A stretch of DNA of 19,176 bases, from the NCBI GenBank assembly GCA_903934155.1, contig CAIZMS010000387.1:1-19176 (forward strand). The letters are read 5' to 3'. Made by a program: the position numbers and the translations under genes. Below the pieces are notes generated by a model. That model did not search any database. It had not been told where the DNA came from and saw only the letters and a list, made by a program, of their open reading frames with translations. The stretch's first letter is position 1; every line of letters starts with the position of its first letter. This document shows, one piece after another, positions 1-7,994 of the stretch. Origin of the DNA: an uncultured bacterium. GTDB taxonomy: Bacteria > Verrucomicrobiota > Kiritimatiellia > CAIKKV01 > CAITUY01.

Positions 1-2454
1 GGTGGCGACTTTATCGTGAAGGCTTCCATGGGGCATATTCGCGACCTTCCGATCCGCAGTCTCGGGGTCGATCTGGAGGGGGATTTCACCCCCCAATATG
101 AGGTGACGCCGGAGCGCAAGAAGCTTGTCAAGGAACTGATTGAGGCCGCCAAGCAGTGTGATGCCGTCTATCTGGCCCCTGATCCGGACCGCGAGGGTGA
201 GGCCATTGCCTGGCATCTCCAGGCATTGCTGGAGGGGAAGATTCCCGCGGATCAATTCTTCCGGGTAACCTATAATGAGATTACGCCGCGCGCGGTTAAG
301 GAAGCCTTTGATCATCCCTCTGAGATCAATCAGAAGCTGGTGAATGCCCAGCAGGCACGTCGTGTTCTGGATCGGATTGTGGGTTACAAGGTCAGCCCTC
401 TGCTGTGGAGCAAGATTCGCCGTGGATTAAGTGCCGGCCGTGTTCAATCGGTTGCTCTCCGCCTGGTGTGCGAGCGCGAGGAGGCTATCCGGAATTTCAT
501 TCCGGAACCGTTCTGGTTGTTCGGTGCCGAGGTTCGCAAGGAGGTTGCTCCCCGCGATCCCTTCGCCCTGCGATTGGCTCGTATGGGGGGCGAAAAGGCT
601 GAGATCAAAACACCGGAAAAGGCCGAGGAAGTTCGCAAGGGTCTGGAGGGGCGTTCCCTGCGGGTTCGGGATATCATCAAGCGGGATTTATCAAAGAGGA
701 CTTTCCCTCCGTACATCACCAGCAGCCTGCAGCAGGCGGCGTCACGGGTCTTTGATTTCTCCCCGAGCCGGGCCATGAAGATCGCCCAGAAATTGTATGA
801 GGGCGTGGATCTGGGAGAGGGGCCTACCGGCTTGATCACTTACATGCGTACCGATTCCTTCAACATCGCCCAGGATGCCCTGAAGTCCTGCCGGGAGTTC
901 ATCGGCGGGCAATATGGGGCAGAGTATCTTCCCGAGAAACCTAATTTCTTCAAGAGTCGGGGCGCCGCTCAGGAGGCTCATGAGGCCATCCGGCCCACCG
1001 ATGTGAATCGCACACCGGAGAGTCTTTCCAGCAAGCTTTCTCCGGATGAGTTCAAGCTGTACTCACTCATCTGGCAGCGGTTTGTCGCCAGCCAGATGGC
1101 GCCCGCCCGCATTGAGCAGAAAACCATTGAAGTGGAAACAACGGGAAGCCAGGGGGAGACCCCCGATTACCTTTTCCGTGCAACGGCTTCGCAAGTGGTG
1201 TTCCCGGGATACATGAAGGTCAGCGGGATGCAGAAGAAAATCAAGGAGAAGGATCAGGCGGACAAGGAGGACGGGGCCGAGGAGGAGGCCGAGGTTGACC
1301 AGCTTCCTCCGTTGGCGGTCGGCGAGGTGCTAGAGCTTCTCAAGTGGCTTGAGGAGCGCAAGGAGACCCAGCCGCCGGGCCGGTTTAGCGAGGCCTCGCT
1401 GATCAAGGCGCTGGAAGAAAACGGTGTCGGACGTCCCAGTACTTATGCTTCGACCATAGGAACCTTGTATGACCGCCGCTATGTGGCCAAGGAGAAGAAG
1501 GCCGTTCAGCCCACGGAACTTGGCATGAAGGTGAATGTCTTTCTAGTGACTCACCTGGACGAGTTGTTTGGAGTTAAATTCACGGCAGGCATGGAGGAAC
1601 TTCTGGACGAAATTGAGGAGGGCAAGGTCGAGTGGACCACTATGCTCCGCGATTTCTATACCCGCTTTCAGGCCTGGATGGTACTGGCTAAAGGGCCGCC
1701 CGCTGATGGGGCCAAAGTGGGGCAGATCCTGGCCGCGCTGTCGCATGTCAGCGCATGGGGGCCCGAGACCAAGCGTGGACGCCGGACTTACAGCGACAAG
1801 AAATTCACGGACTCGATCCAGGAACAGCTGGAGGAAGGTGAAAAGCCGCTGTCCATGCGTCAGATGGAGTCTGTCGGGCGCATTGCGCTGCGGTACCGGG
1901 AGCAGATTCCGGATGTCGAGAACACGATGAAAGCGGTTGGGCTTGGCGCCCTTCTGGAGGAAAAGCCCGATCAGCCGCCTTCCGCTGAAACGCTTGCCAA
2001 ACTGGGGCTGTTGAAGGGGCTTGAGTTTGATCCGCCGACCGAGCGACGCGGGCGCAAATTCGACGATAAGTCATTTGTGGAATCCCTGCAACGCCGGGCC
2101 GACCAGAATCGCGAATTATCACCTGCCCAGCTTCAGGTCCTGAATCGGATGGTGCTGAAATACTCGGAACGCATTCCCGACTTCGAGGCGAAACGGCCCG
2201 GACTGGGTTTGGATCAGGGACCGCAGATGGAAGATCCTGAATGCGAAGCGTTGCTGAATCAGCTCAAGCCGGTAACGGAGTGGAAAGAGGCGGTGGCCAA
2301 GGGCGGCAAGACATTCGACGATAAAACCTTCTTTGAGTCGCTGTCACGGCAATACACCCAGCGAAAATCCCTGACTCCGCGCCAGAAATCGGCGCTTAAA
2401 CGCATGGTGAAAAAATATGCGGCCTCCGAACCCCAAGCAGAATCCGACGGCTGA
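1..2454 (+). CDS. topA: DNA topoisomerase I (type IA), 5'-truncated by the window edge
   Basis: Relaxes negatively supercoiled DNA by transient single-strand cleavage. The reading frame is open from base 1, where GGDFIVKASMGHIRDLP matches the early Toprim region of TopA; compared with E. coli TopA about 25 N-terminal residues lie outside the window. Counting from base 1, the Toprim acidic motif DPDREGE is at residues 61-67, followed by NAQQARRVLDRIVGY and GLSAGRVQSVALRL. The active-site tyrosine is in GLITYMRTDS, residue 281 (codon 841-843). The core ends with the GRPSTYASTI and GVGRPS-type motifs and a short acidic linker near 1260-1300. The C-terminus has none of the usual four-cysteine zinc ribbons; instead it carries three copies of a ~46-residue repeat (separate entry). 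xerC follows almost at once, an association seen in many bacteria. Identity is secure; the role of the tail is unknown. Confidence 0.97.
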   Translation, partial: GGDFIVKASMGHIRDLPIRSLGVDLEGDFTPQYEVTPERKKLVKELIEAAKQCDAVYLAPDPDREGEAIAWHLQALLEGKIPADQFFRVTYNEITPRAVKEAFDHPSEINQKLVNAQQARRVLDRIVGYKVSPLLWSKIRRGLSAGRVQSVALRLVCEREEAIRNFIPEPFWLFGAEVRKEVAPRDPFALRLARMGGEKAEIKTPEKAEEVRKGLEGRSLRVRDIIKRDLSKRTFPPYITSSLQQAASRVFDFSPSRAMKIAQKLYEGVDLGEGPTGLITYMRTDSFNIAQDALKSCREFIGGQYGAEYLPEKPNFFKSRGAAQEAHEAIRPTDVNRTPESLSSKLSPDEFKLYSLIWQRFVASQMAPARIEQKTIEVETTGSQGETPDYLFRATASQVVFPGYMKVSGMQKKIKEKDQADKEDGAEEEAEVDQLPPLAVGEVLELLKWLEERKETQPPGRFSEASLIKALEENGVGRPSTYASTIGTLYDRRYVAKEKKAVQPTELGMKVNVFLVTHLDELFGVKFTAGMEELLDEIEEGKVEWTTMLRDFYTRFQAWMVLAKGPPADGAKVGQILAALSHVSAWGPETKRGRRTYSDKKFTDSIQEQLEEGEKPLSMRQMESVGRIALRYREQIPDVENTMKAVGLGALLEEKPDQPPSAETLAKLGLLKGLEFDPPTERRGRKFDDKSFVESLQRRADQNRELSPAQLQVLNRMVLKYSERIPDFEAKRPGLGLDQGPQMEDPECEALLNQLKPVTEWKEAVAKGGKTFDDKTFFESLSRQYTQRKSLTPRQKSALKRMVKKYAASEPQAESDG
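1771..2421 (+). repeat. Three diverged copies of a ~46-codon repeat in the TopA C-terminus
   Basis: The last ~225 residues of TopA hold three related units starting near bases 1771, 2041 and 2293. Each opens with a basic/glycine patch (KRGRRTYSDKKF, ERRGRKFDDKSF, AKGGKTFDDKTF), then a helix ending in SI/SL, then LSMRQ / LSPAQ / LTPRQ and a helix finishing RIALRY / RMVLKY / RMVKKY. The consensus is roughly FDDKxFxESLxxQxxxxxxLSPxQxxxLxRMVxKY. Units are separated by linkers of about 45 and 40 residues. No cysteines occur in the units. The basic character suggests DNA or RNA polymerase contact in place of zinc ribbons, but that is inference. Confidence 0.8.
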
Positions 2455-2515
2455 CATCCCGGATATTCCCAATCCCAGTGTTCCCGCGCCGGGCGGTGCT
2501 GGTCAGGGCGGGGCC

Positions 2516-3481
2516 ATGATGACCGACGATGCCTGCGTGTCGCAGTTTGTCGCCCATCTGGCACATGAGCGGAATGCCTCGCCGCACACCGTGGCGGGAT
2601 ACCTGATGGATATTGCCCAATTTGTTCGGTTCACCTGGTCGGGTGACACGCTGCCTCCTTACAACTGGGCCGCGGCGGATCGTTTTAAAGCGCGTGCTTT
2701 TCTCGTGGATTTCCAGAAGCGTGGCCTTGAGGCCACCACGACATCCCGGAAGTTGTCCAGTCTGCGCGCATTCTACAAGTTCATGGAACGGGAGGGCATG
2801 ACGGGCCTCAATCCTTTTTCCGGACTGAAGGCGCCCAAGCGGGCCAGAAAACTCCCGCTTTTCCTGTCCCCAGTTGAGGTGACCCGGCTTCTTGCGGCAC
2901 CGATGGCACTCTGGAAGCAGGCGGATCGCCCCAACAAGGAGCGGGAGCGGATGCTGGCGGAATACTGTGCACTCCGCGATGCCGCGATGCTGGAGGCCCT
3001 CTACAGCACCGGGGGCCGTGTCAGCGAGGTTGCAGGGCTTGTGGAGCCCCAGGTGGATCTGTTGAGCGGGGTGGTTCAGGTTCGTGGAAAAGGTAAAAAA
3101 GAGCGGTTGTGCGCTCTGGGGCGGCCAGCGTGCAAGGCCCTGAAGGCGTCGCTCACTCTTCGTAATTTTCTCTGGCCTGAGGTTGAGCGCCGGCGGCCGA
3201 CTGACCGGTCTCTTTTCCTCAATGTCCGTGGAGGGCGCCTCACGACCCGATCCGTGGAGCGCCTCCTGAAGAAATATCTGGCGGCGGCAAACCTGAATCC
3301 CGATATTTCACCCCATGCCCTGCGACATTCCTTCGCCACCCATATGCTGGATGCGGGTGCGGATTTGCGCAGCGTTCAGGAATTGTTGGGGCATGCCAGT
3401 CTGTCCACTACCCAGATTTACACGCATGTTACGGTTGAAAAACTAAAAAAAGTCTATGATGATGCCCATCCGAGAGCATAA
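2516..3481 (+). CDS. xerC: Tyrosine recombinase XerC/XerD type
   Basis: Site-specific recombinase expected to resolve chromosome dimers at dif during division. From the ATG at 2516 the protein is 321 aa, close to the usual ~300. An N-terminal SAM-like core-binding domain (FVAHLAHERNASPHTVAGY) precedes the catalytic domain. Catalytic residues are visible: Arg168 in GGRVSEV, Lys in the GKGKKER turn, His267 and Arg270 in HALRHSFATHML, His in LLGHASLSTTQIY and the nucleophile Tyr302. The frame is open from an ATG at 2417 inside topA, but those extra residues are proline-rich and unlike the family, and 2516/2519 places the first helix normally. There is an ~18-residue basic insert (ALWKQADRPNKERERMLAEY) before the catalytic arginine. 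Only one Xer is seen, so XerC versus XerD cannot be decided. Confidence 0.9.
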   Translation: MMTDDACVSQFVAHLAHERNASPHTVAGYLMDIAQFVRFTWSGDTLPPYNWAAADRFKARAFLVDFQKRGLEATTTSRKLSSLRAFYKFMEREGMTGLNPFSGLKAPKRARKLPLFLSPVEVTRLLAAPMALWKQADRPNKERERMLAEYCALRDAAMLEALYSTGGRVSEVAGLVEPQVDLLSGVVQVRGKGKKERLCALGRPACKALKASLTLRNFLWPEVERRRPTDRSLFLNVRGGRLTTRSVERLLKKYLAAANLNPDISPHALRHSFATHMLDAGADLRSVQELLGHASLSTTQIYTHVTVEKLKKVYDDAHPRA

Positions 3482-3486
3482 ACAAC

Positions 3487-4818
3487 ATGATCTGGTTTCT
3501 CTATAATTTATGTTTCCCCATCATCCTGATGATGATGTTGCCCTATTTTCTGTTCCGGATGTGTCGCCGGGGCGGTTACGCCAAGGGATTCCTGCAGCGG
3601 GTGGGGCTGTATGAGGCGCCTCTGAAAGCGAAAATCCGGGAGCGATCGCGTGTCTGGATTCATGCCGTGAGCGTGGGGGAAACCTATGTGGCCCTGCAGT
3701 TTATGGAAGAATGGCGCCGGACCCAGTCCGAGGTGGCGTTCGTGATGAGCGTTAACACCTCGACGGCTCGTGTTTTGGCTGAGAAATCGTTAAATCCAGA
3801 AGATGTGCTGGTCTATTTCCCCTTGGATTTCGCTCCCGTTATCCGTCGTGTCCTGAATTTGATTCAGCCTCGTATGTTGGTGCTGACAGAATGTGAGTTC
3901 TGGCCAAACCTGATTCGTCAGGCGAAGGCTTCAGACTGTTCTGTACTGTTAATCAACGGGCGGATGTCGGATCATTCCTTCCGGGGATATTTGCGGTTTC
4001 GTCGACTATTTTCTCCAGTCCTGAATCTGGTGGACTGTCTTTGTGTCCAGGGAGATCGTGATCGGCAGCGCTATATGGCCTTGGGGGTCGCCTCGGATAA
4101 GGTTTTGACGACGGGAAGTGCCAAATATGATGTGGCGCTCAAGGCGCCGGGGAGTTCCGAGCAGGCCGCGCTGATTTTACGGATGGCAGGAATGTCCATT
4201 GACGATCTCATTTTACTTGGCGGATCCACCTGGCCAGGCGAGGAGGATGTCCTGCTGGATTATTTTGCGGAAGCGCGTCAGCGTTATCCCGGGCTGAAAC
4301 TGGTTCTGGTGCCCCGCCATGCCGAGCGGCGCGACGAAGTGGTGACGGCTATTCAGCAGCGGGGGCTTCGGTTTATCCAGCGGAGTCAGGGAATGACGAG
4401 GAATCCCGGGGAGTGTCCGCATGTGCTTCTTGTCGATACGACCGGCGAGCTGAAGCACCTGTACACCGCCGCAACCGTGATTTTCGTCGGGAAAAGTTTG
4501 ATCCAACACGGTGGCCAGAATATTATTGAGCCGGCGGCATGCGGAAAACCCGTTGTGGTGGGACCCAATATGGAAAACTTTGCCGATATTACCGATGAAT
4601 TCAAGGCCCAAGGCGGATTGATTCAGGTTGTTGATGGTGCCGGGTTAACACGGGCGATTGACGCACTCCTGGGCGATCGCTCTCTTCGTGAGGAAGTTGG
4701 AAGTCGTGCACTGGCCTTTGTTTTGAAAAATCGCGGCAGCCTTCATGTCACCGTGCAGAGGGCCAAGAAGCTTTTCCTTGGGCAAGGGGCGCTTGACGGA
4801 ACTCTTTTTAGAGGGTAG
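3487..4818 (+). CDS. waaA: 3-deoxy-D-manno-octulosonic acid (Kdo) transferase
   Basis: Transfers Kdo from CMP-Kdo to lipid IVA, the first core step of LPS assembly, at the inner face of the cytoplasmic membrane. 443 aa, slightly longer than the usual ~425. The N-terminus (residues 2-24) is a hydrophobic anchor. The GT30 N-domain shows WIHAVSVGET, with the expected catalytic-base Glu at residue 65. The C-domain has the nucleotide-sugar motif HGGQNIIEPAACGKPVVVGP followed by NMENF. The start is the ATG six bases after the xerC stop; no clear Shine-Dalgarno sequence precedes it, so translation may be coupled to xerC. Its presence implies a Kdo-containing outer membrane. Confidence 0.95.
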   Translation: MIWFLYNLCFPIILMMMLPYFLFRMCRRGGYAKGFLQRVGLYEAPLKAKIRERSRVWIHAVSVGETYVALQFMEEWRRTQSEVAFVMSVNTSTARVLAEKSLNPEDVLVYFPLDFAPVIRRVLNLIQPRMLVLTECEFWPNLIRQAKASDCSVLLINGRMSDHSFRGYLRFRRLFSPVLNLVDCLCVQGDRDRQRYMALGVASDKVLTTGSAKYDVALKAPGSSEQAALILRMAGMSIDDLILLGGSTWPGEEDVLLDYFAEARQRYPGLKLVLVPRHAERRDEVVTAIQQRGLRFIQRSQGMTRNPGECPHVLLVDTTGELKHLYTAATVIFVGKSLIQHGGQNIIEPAACGKPVVVGPNMENFADITDEFKAQGGLIQVVDGAGLTRAIDALLGDRSLREEVGSRALAFVLKNRGSLHVTVQRAKKLFLGQGALDGTLFRG

Positions 4819-4855
4819 TTTCAGCGCAAGATGATGTGTGTGGGGGGTCGCTGTA

Positions 4856-6883
4856 ATGCATGATGTAATTCGGTTAAATTTGCTCAAGGCGTCAGGGGGC
4901 TCAGGTGTGCGTGACCTGAACCATCCTGGGTTCAGCTTGCCTTCTGGAATTTCAGCTTCCCCAACAAGTTTTCATGGCAGCATTTATCCTACTGTGGTGG
5001 TGGATGCCAAGGGAATGGTCCGCGATGCCAATGATGCGGCCCTGCTGTTTTTGGATCAGGATCTTTCCGTCCTGAAGGCCATGACCGTTTCCGAGGTGAT
5101 TCACCGGCTCGATGAGGTCATCATGGATCTGATTTTCAAGGTGGCTCCCCTGGGGCGGACCCTGATGATGGATGCGCTGTGTTCCCAACGCAGCGGAGCG
5201 GTGGTCCCGTGCGAGGTGATTGTTAATCATGTCGGGCAGGGCGCGGAAGGGGCTTGGTTGGCCTATCTTGTTCTGATTGAAGCCGGAAAGCGGCAGGAAA
5301 CACCTGAGGCCTCCATGATCACGGAAGCCAAGTTGGCCCGTGCGGAGCGACTTGAAATGGCCGGCGTTGTGGCCGGGCAGATTGCTCATGATTTTAATAA
5401 CCTCCTGACCCCGATGCTGGCGTACCCGGAACTCATTCGGAATGAGGTCAAGGGAAACCCTGTTGTAGGTGAATATCTTACTATTATTGAGAAGACGGCC
5501 GTGGATATGTCGCGGCTGACCCAGCAACTTCTCGCATTAGCCCGGCGTGGCCGTGTCGGGACCGAAGTATTTTGCGTCAATGAGGTGATCGAGCAGGTTG
5601 TTAGTGCATTGCAACCCATCATTCCCAAGAGCATTACCATTGAATATGATCTGGCCGACAATCTTCTTGAGACCCGCGGCGGACGGGATCAGATGCGAAG
5701 GGTCATCGACAACCTTTGCCAAAACGCGCTGGATGCCATGAGTGGATCCGGGATCCTGAGCTTGAAGACCGAAAATGTCTACTTGGATACGCCCTTTGGA
5801 GTGTATAGTGCGGTAAAGATGGGGGAGTATGTCAAGGTAACGGTTTCCGATACCGGCCCAGGTGTTCCTGACGAAATCCGTGACAAGATTTTTGATCCGT
5901 TTTTTACCACCAAGCGTGCTTCGAAGCAGCGCGGAAGCGGACTCGGTTTGAGTATCGTTCATGGAATTGTTCGTGATCACAAGGGTTATATCGATTTGGA
6001 ATCCGTGCCCGGACATGGGGCCAAATTCATGGTTTACATTCCCATTTCGCGCGCGTCTGGATCGACATCCCGATCCGGAAGTCTCCCGCACGGAACCGAG
6101 CGCATTCTCGTGGTGGATGATGATGCCCCTCAGGTGCAGGTGCTGATACAACTTCTGGAGGTTCTCGGGTACAAGGCGATGGGGGTCGCAAGTGGGGAGG
6201 AATGTCTGGCTAGGCTTCGCTCTGTAGGGGAGCGCTTTGACCTGATTATTCTGGACATGGTCATGGATAGTGGCATTGATGGTCTGACCACCTTCACGGA
6301 AATCCGAAAAATCATTCCCGGCCAGCGTGTCATTCTCACTTCCGGGTATGCCAAGTCAGCACGTCGCATTGGCAAGGCTCAGGAGCTCGGGGCTGGGATT
6401 TTTCTCCGAAAGCCCCTCACGATTGAACGCGTGGCCAAGGCAGTTCGGGAGGAATTGGATCAGAATCCACCGGGGCAAAGTGGCGAGCCCCGCAAGCGAG
6501 GACGTCGGGTTTTGATTGTGGATGACGAGCTCATGATTCGGAAGCTTTTCGGAATGATTATCCAGTCTGAATTTTCCGATGCGGTTATTGATCAGGCGGC
6601 AAACGGGGATGAGGCGATGGTGGCGTTTAAGGAAGCGGCGCCCGATCTGATCATCATGGATCTACAGATGCCCGTTCGGGATGGACGGGAGACCTTCGCG
6701 GGTATTGAGAAGATTTGTTCCGAAAAGGGTCGGACTGTGCCGCCGGTGATTTTTTGTACCGGATTTACCCCGTCCGACTCGATGACCTCGATTGTTGCGG
6801 ACAGTCCTGTTCATTGTCTTTTGCGGAAGCCTGTGAGAGCTGAGGCACTTCTGGATGCCGTTCGAACCCGGCTTCGTTACTGA
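4856..6883 (+). CDS. Cytosolic hybrid histidine kinase: PAS - HisKA/HATPase - two receiver domains
   Basis: Two-component signalling protein of 675 aa from the ATG at 4856, which has GGGGGG eight bases upstream; a GTG at 4838 is a less likely start. No membrane segment is visible. Residues ~40-140 resemble a PAS fold (TVVVDAKGMVRDANDAALLF). The phospho-acceptor His178 lies in AGQIAHDFNNLLTPM, the HDFNNLL type of H-box. The ATPase domain shows the N-box (DNLCQNALDAM), G1 (VSDTGPGVP) and GSGLGLSIVHGIV. Receiver 1 starts RILVVDDDAP with phospho-Asp467 in ILDMVMD and LRKPLT; receiver 2 starts RVLIVDDELM with Asp602 in IIMDLQMP and LRKPV. It ends at receiver 2 with no DNA-binding output, and no partner regulator is nearby, so signal and target are unknown. 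The stop is two bases before panC. Confidence 0.93.
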   Translation: MHDVIRLNLLKASGGSGVRDLNHPGFSLPSGISASPTSFHGSIYPTVVVDAKGMVRDANDAALLFLDQDLSVLKAMTVSEVIHRLDEVIMDLIFKVAPLGRTLMMDALCSQRSGAVVPCEVIVNHVGQGAEGAWLAYLVLIEAGKRQETPEASMITEAKLARAERLEMAGVVAGQIAHDFNNLLTPMLAYPELIRNEVKGNPVVGEYLTIIEKTAVDMSRLTQQLLALARRGRVGTEVFCVNEVIEQVVSALQPIIPKSITIEYDLADNLLETRGGRDQMRRVIDNLCQNALDAMSGSGILSLKTENVYLDTPFGVYSAVKMGEYVKVTVSDTGPGVPDEIRDKIFDPFFTTKRASKQRGSGLGLSIVHGIVRDHKGYIDLESVPGHGAKFMVYIPISRASGSTSRSGSLPHGTERILVVDDDAPQVQVLIQLLEVLGYKAMGVASGEECLARLRSVGERFDLIILDMVMDSGIDGLTTFTEIRKIIPGQRVILTSGYAKSARRIGKAQELGAGIFLRKPLTIERVAKAVREELDQNPPGQSGEPRKRGRRVLIVDDELMIRKLFGMIIQSEFSDAVIDQAANGDEAMVAFKEAAPDLIIMDLQMPVRDGRETFAGIEKICSEKGRTVPPVIFCTGFTPSDSMTSIVADSPVHCLLRKPVRAEALLDAVRTRLRY

Positions 6884-6885
6884 CC

Positions 6886-7740
6886 ATGGAGATTATCCGG
6901 ACAGTACGGGAAATGCAGAGATGGGCTCTTGAGGAGAAGCGGAAGGGGCGCTTCATTGGATTTGTTCCCACGATGGGGTGCCTTCATGAGGGGCATTTAT
7001 CGCTCGTGAAACTTGCCCGTTCCCGTTCGGATCTCGTGGTGCTTAGTATTTTCGTCAATCCGATCCAATTCCTGCCCGGCGAGGATTTTTCACGTTATCC
7101 GCGGCCGGTCGAGCGGGATGAGTCCTTGTGTCTAGAATCCGGGGTTGATGTCCTTTTTTATCCCGATAGCGCACAGATGTATGCGCCGGATCACAGTGTG
7201 ATTATCGAGGAGACCCTTTTGTCGCGGGGACTGTGTGGGGCCACTCGTTCGGGCCATTTCAAGGGCGTGACAACGGTGGTGGCCAAGCTGTTTAATATTG
7301 TCATTCCTGATGTCGCGGTATTCGGGCAAAAAGACGCGCAGCAACTGCGGGTCATTCAGCGGATGATCCGGGATCTTAATATTCCAGTTGAGATCATTCC
7401 CGGGCCGATTGTGCGTGAGCCCGACGGATTGGCGATGAGCTCCCGAAACCGGTATCTTACGCCCGCTGAACGCCAGGATGCACTTTGCCTCAGGAGGGCG
7501 TTGGATCATGTTGAGAAATGTATTCAGGAAGGGGAGCGTGATGTGGAAACGCTCCGGAAGGAACTTGCCGGGGTATTGGACCGGGTGCCGGCAGTCCGGG
7601 TAGAGTACATTGAATTTGTGGACGATGAAACACTACAGCCTGTGAAGCGGGTGGAGCGTCTTGTGCTGGTCGCGTTGGCTATTCGGATCGGGTTGACCCG
7701 TTTAATTGACAACACCGTTCTGATGACCAGGCAGGATTGA
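6886..7740 (+). CDS. panC: Pantoate--beta-alanine ligase (pantothenate synthetase)
   Basis: ATP-dependent condensation of pantoate and beta-alanine to pantothenate, the CoA precursor; cytosolic. 284 aa, the normal family length. The nucleotide-binding motif PTMGCLHEGHLSL has the two class-defining histidines at residues 34 and 37; VFGQKDAQQLRVI and the KMSKS-like MSSRNRYLTPAER follow. Cys32 occupies a position that is more often Ala or Tyr. The ATG lies two bases after the kinase stop and has no obvious Shine-Dalgarno sequence, so coupled translation is likely. panB and panD are not in the window. It converges with the small membrane-protein gene, with only five bases between the two stops. 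Confidence 0.96.
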   Translation: MEIIRTVREMQRWALEEKRKGRFIGFVPTMGCLHEGHLSLVKLARSRSDLVVLSIFVNPIQFLPGEDFSRYPRPVERDESLCLESGVDVLFYPDSAQMYAPDHSVIIEETLLSRGLCGATRSGHFKGVTTVVAKLFNIVIPDVAVFGQKDAQQLRVIQRMIRDLNIPVEIIPGPIVREPDGLAMSSRNRYLTPAERQDALCLRRALDHVEKCIQEGERDVETLRKELAGVLDRVPAVRVEYIEFVDDETLQPVKRVERLVLVALAIRIGLTRLIDNTVLMTRQD

Positions 7741-7745
7741 TCGAT

Positions 7746-7985
7746 TCAGGGCCTGGCCGGGGTGTTTTTTAGATCGCCGTTTTCGGAAGTGACTTCGGGG
7801 GTGGATTTGACATCTGGCGATCCTGCCTGGGTGACCGTATTGGTGATCTCCGTTGCCGTATCGTCCTCCTCATTGCCATAATCCGGGGCTTTGACAAACC
7901 GGGGTACAGCCAAGGCGGTCAGTAATAAAACAAGGGCAACCAGAATCAGCACATCGGCAAACGTCAAACCGCTTCGTTTGTTCAT
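7746..7985 (-). CDS. Pilin-like single-pass microprotein (79 aa)
   Basis: Short ORF nine bases after the trmB stop and co-directional with it. The N-terminus, KRSG|LTFADVLILVALVLL, resembles a class III (prepilin) signal: a short basic leader, Gly6, then a ~20-residue hydrophobic helix ending AVPRF. The +5 residue after the putative cleavage site is Asp11 where type IV prepilins have Glu, and +1 is Leu rather than Phe. Residues ~35-79 are polar, rich in Thr, Ser, Glu and Pro, and look disordered; the globular domain of a true pilin is missing. It may be a minor pseudopilin remnant, or simply an N-terminally anchored membrane peptide. No Shine-Dalgarno sequence is evident. Coding status is supported by the coherent TM profile and gene-dense context, not by homology. 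Confidence 0.6.
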   Translation of the reverse strand: MNKRSGLTFADVLILVALVLLLTALAVPRFVKAPDYGNEEDDTATEITNTVTQAGSPDVKSTPEVTSENGDLKNTPARP

Positions 7986-7994
7986 TTCGGAAGT

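Noticed and set aside
2417..2515. Upstream ATG for xerC overlapping topA
   Set aside because: The added 33 residues are proline-rich and unlike Xer N-termini; the family's first helix starts right after 2516.
7728..7775. Terminator at the panC / microprotein junction
   Set aside because: CCAGGC/GCCTGG can pair, but the loop is ~18 bases and the T6 run sits away from the stem and inside the opposing gene; too weak to annotate.
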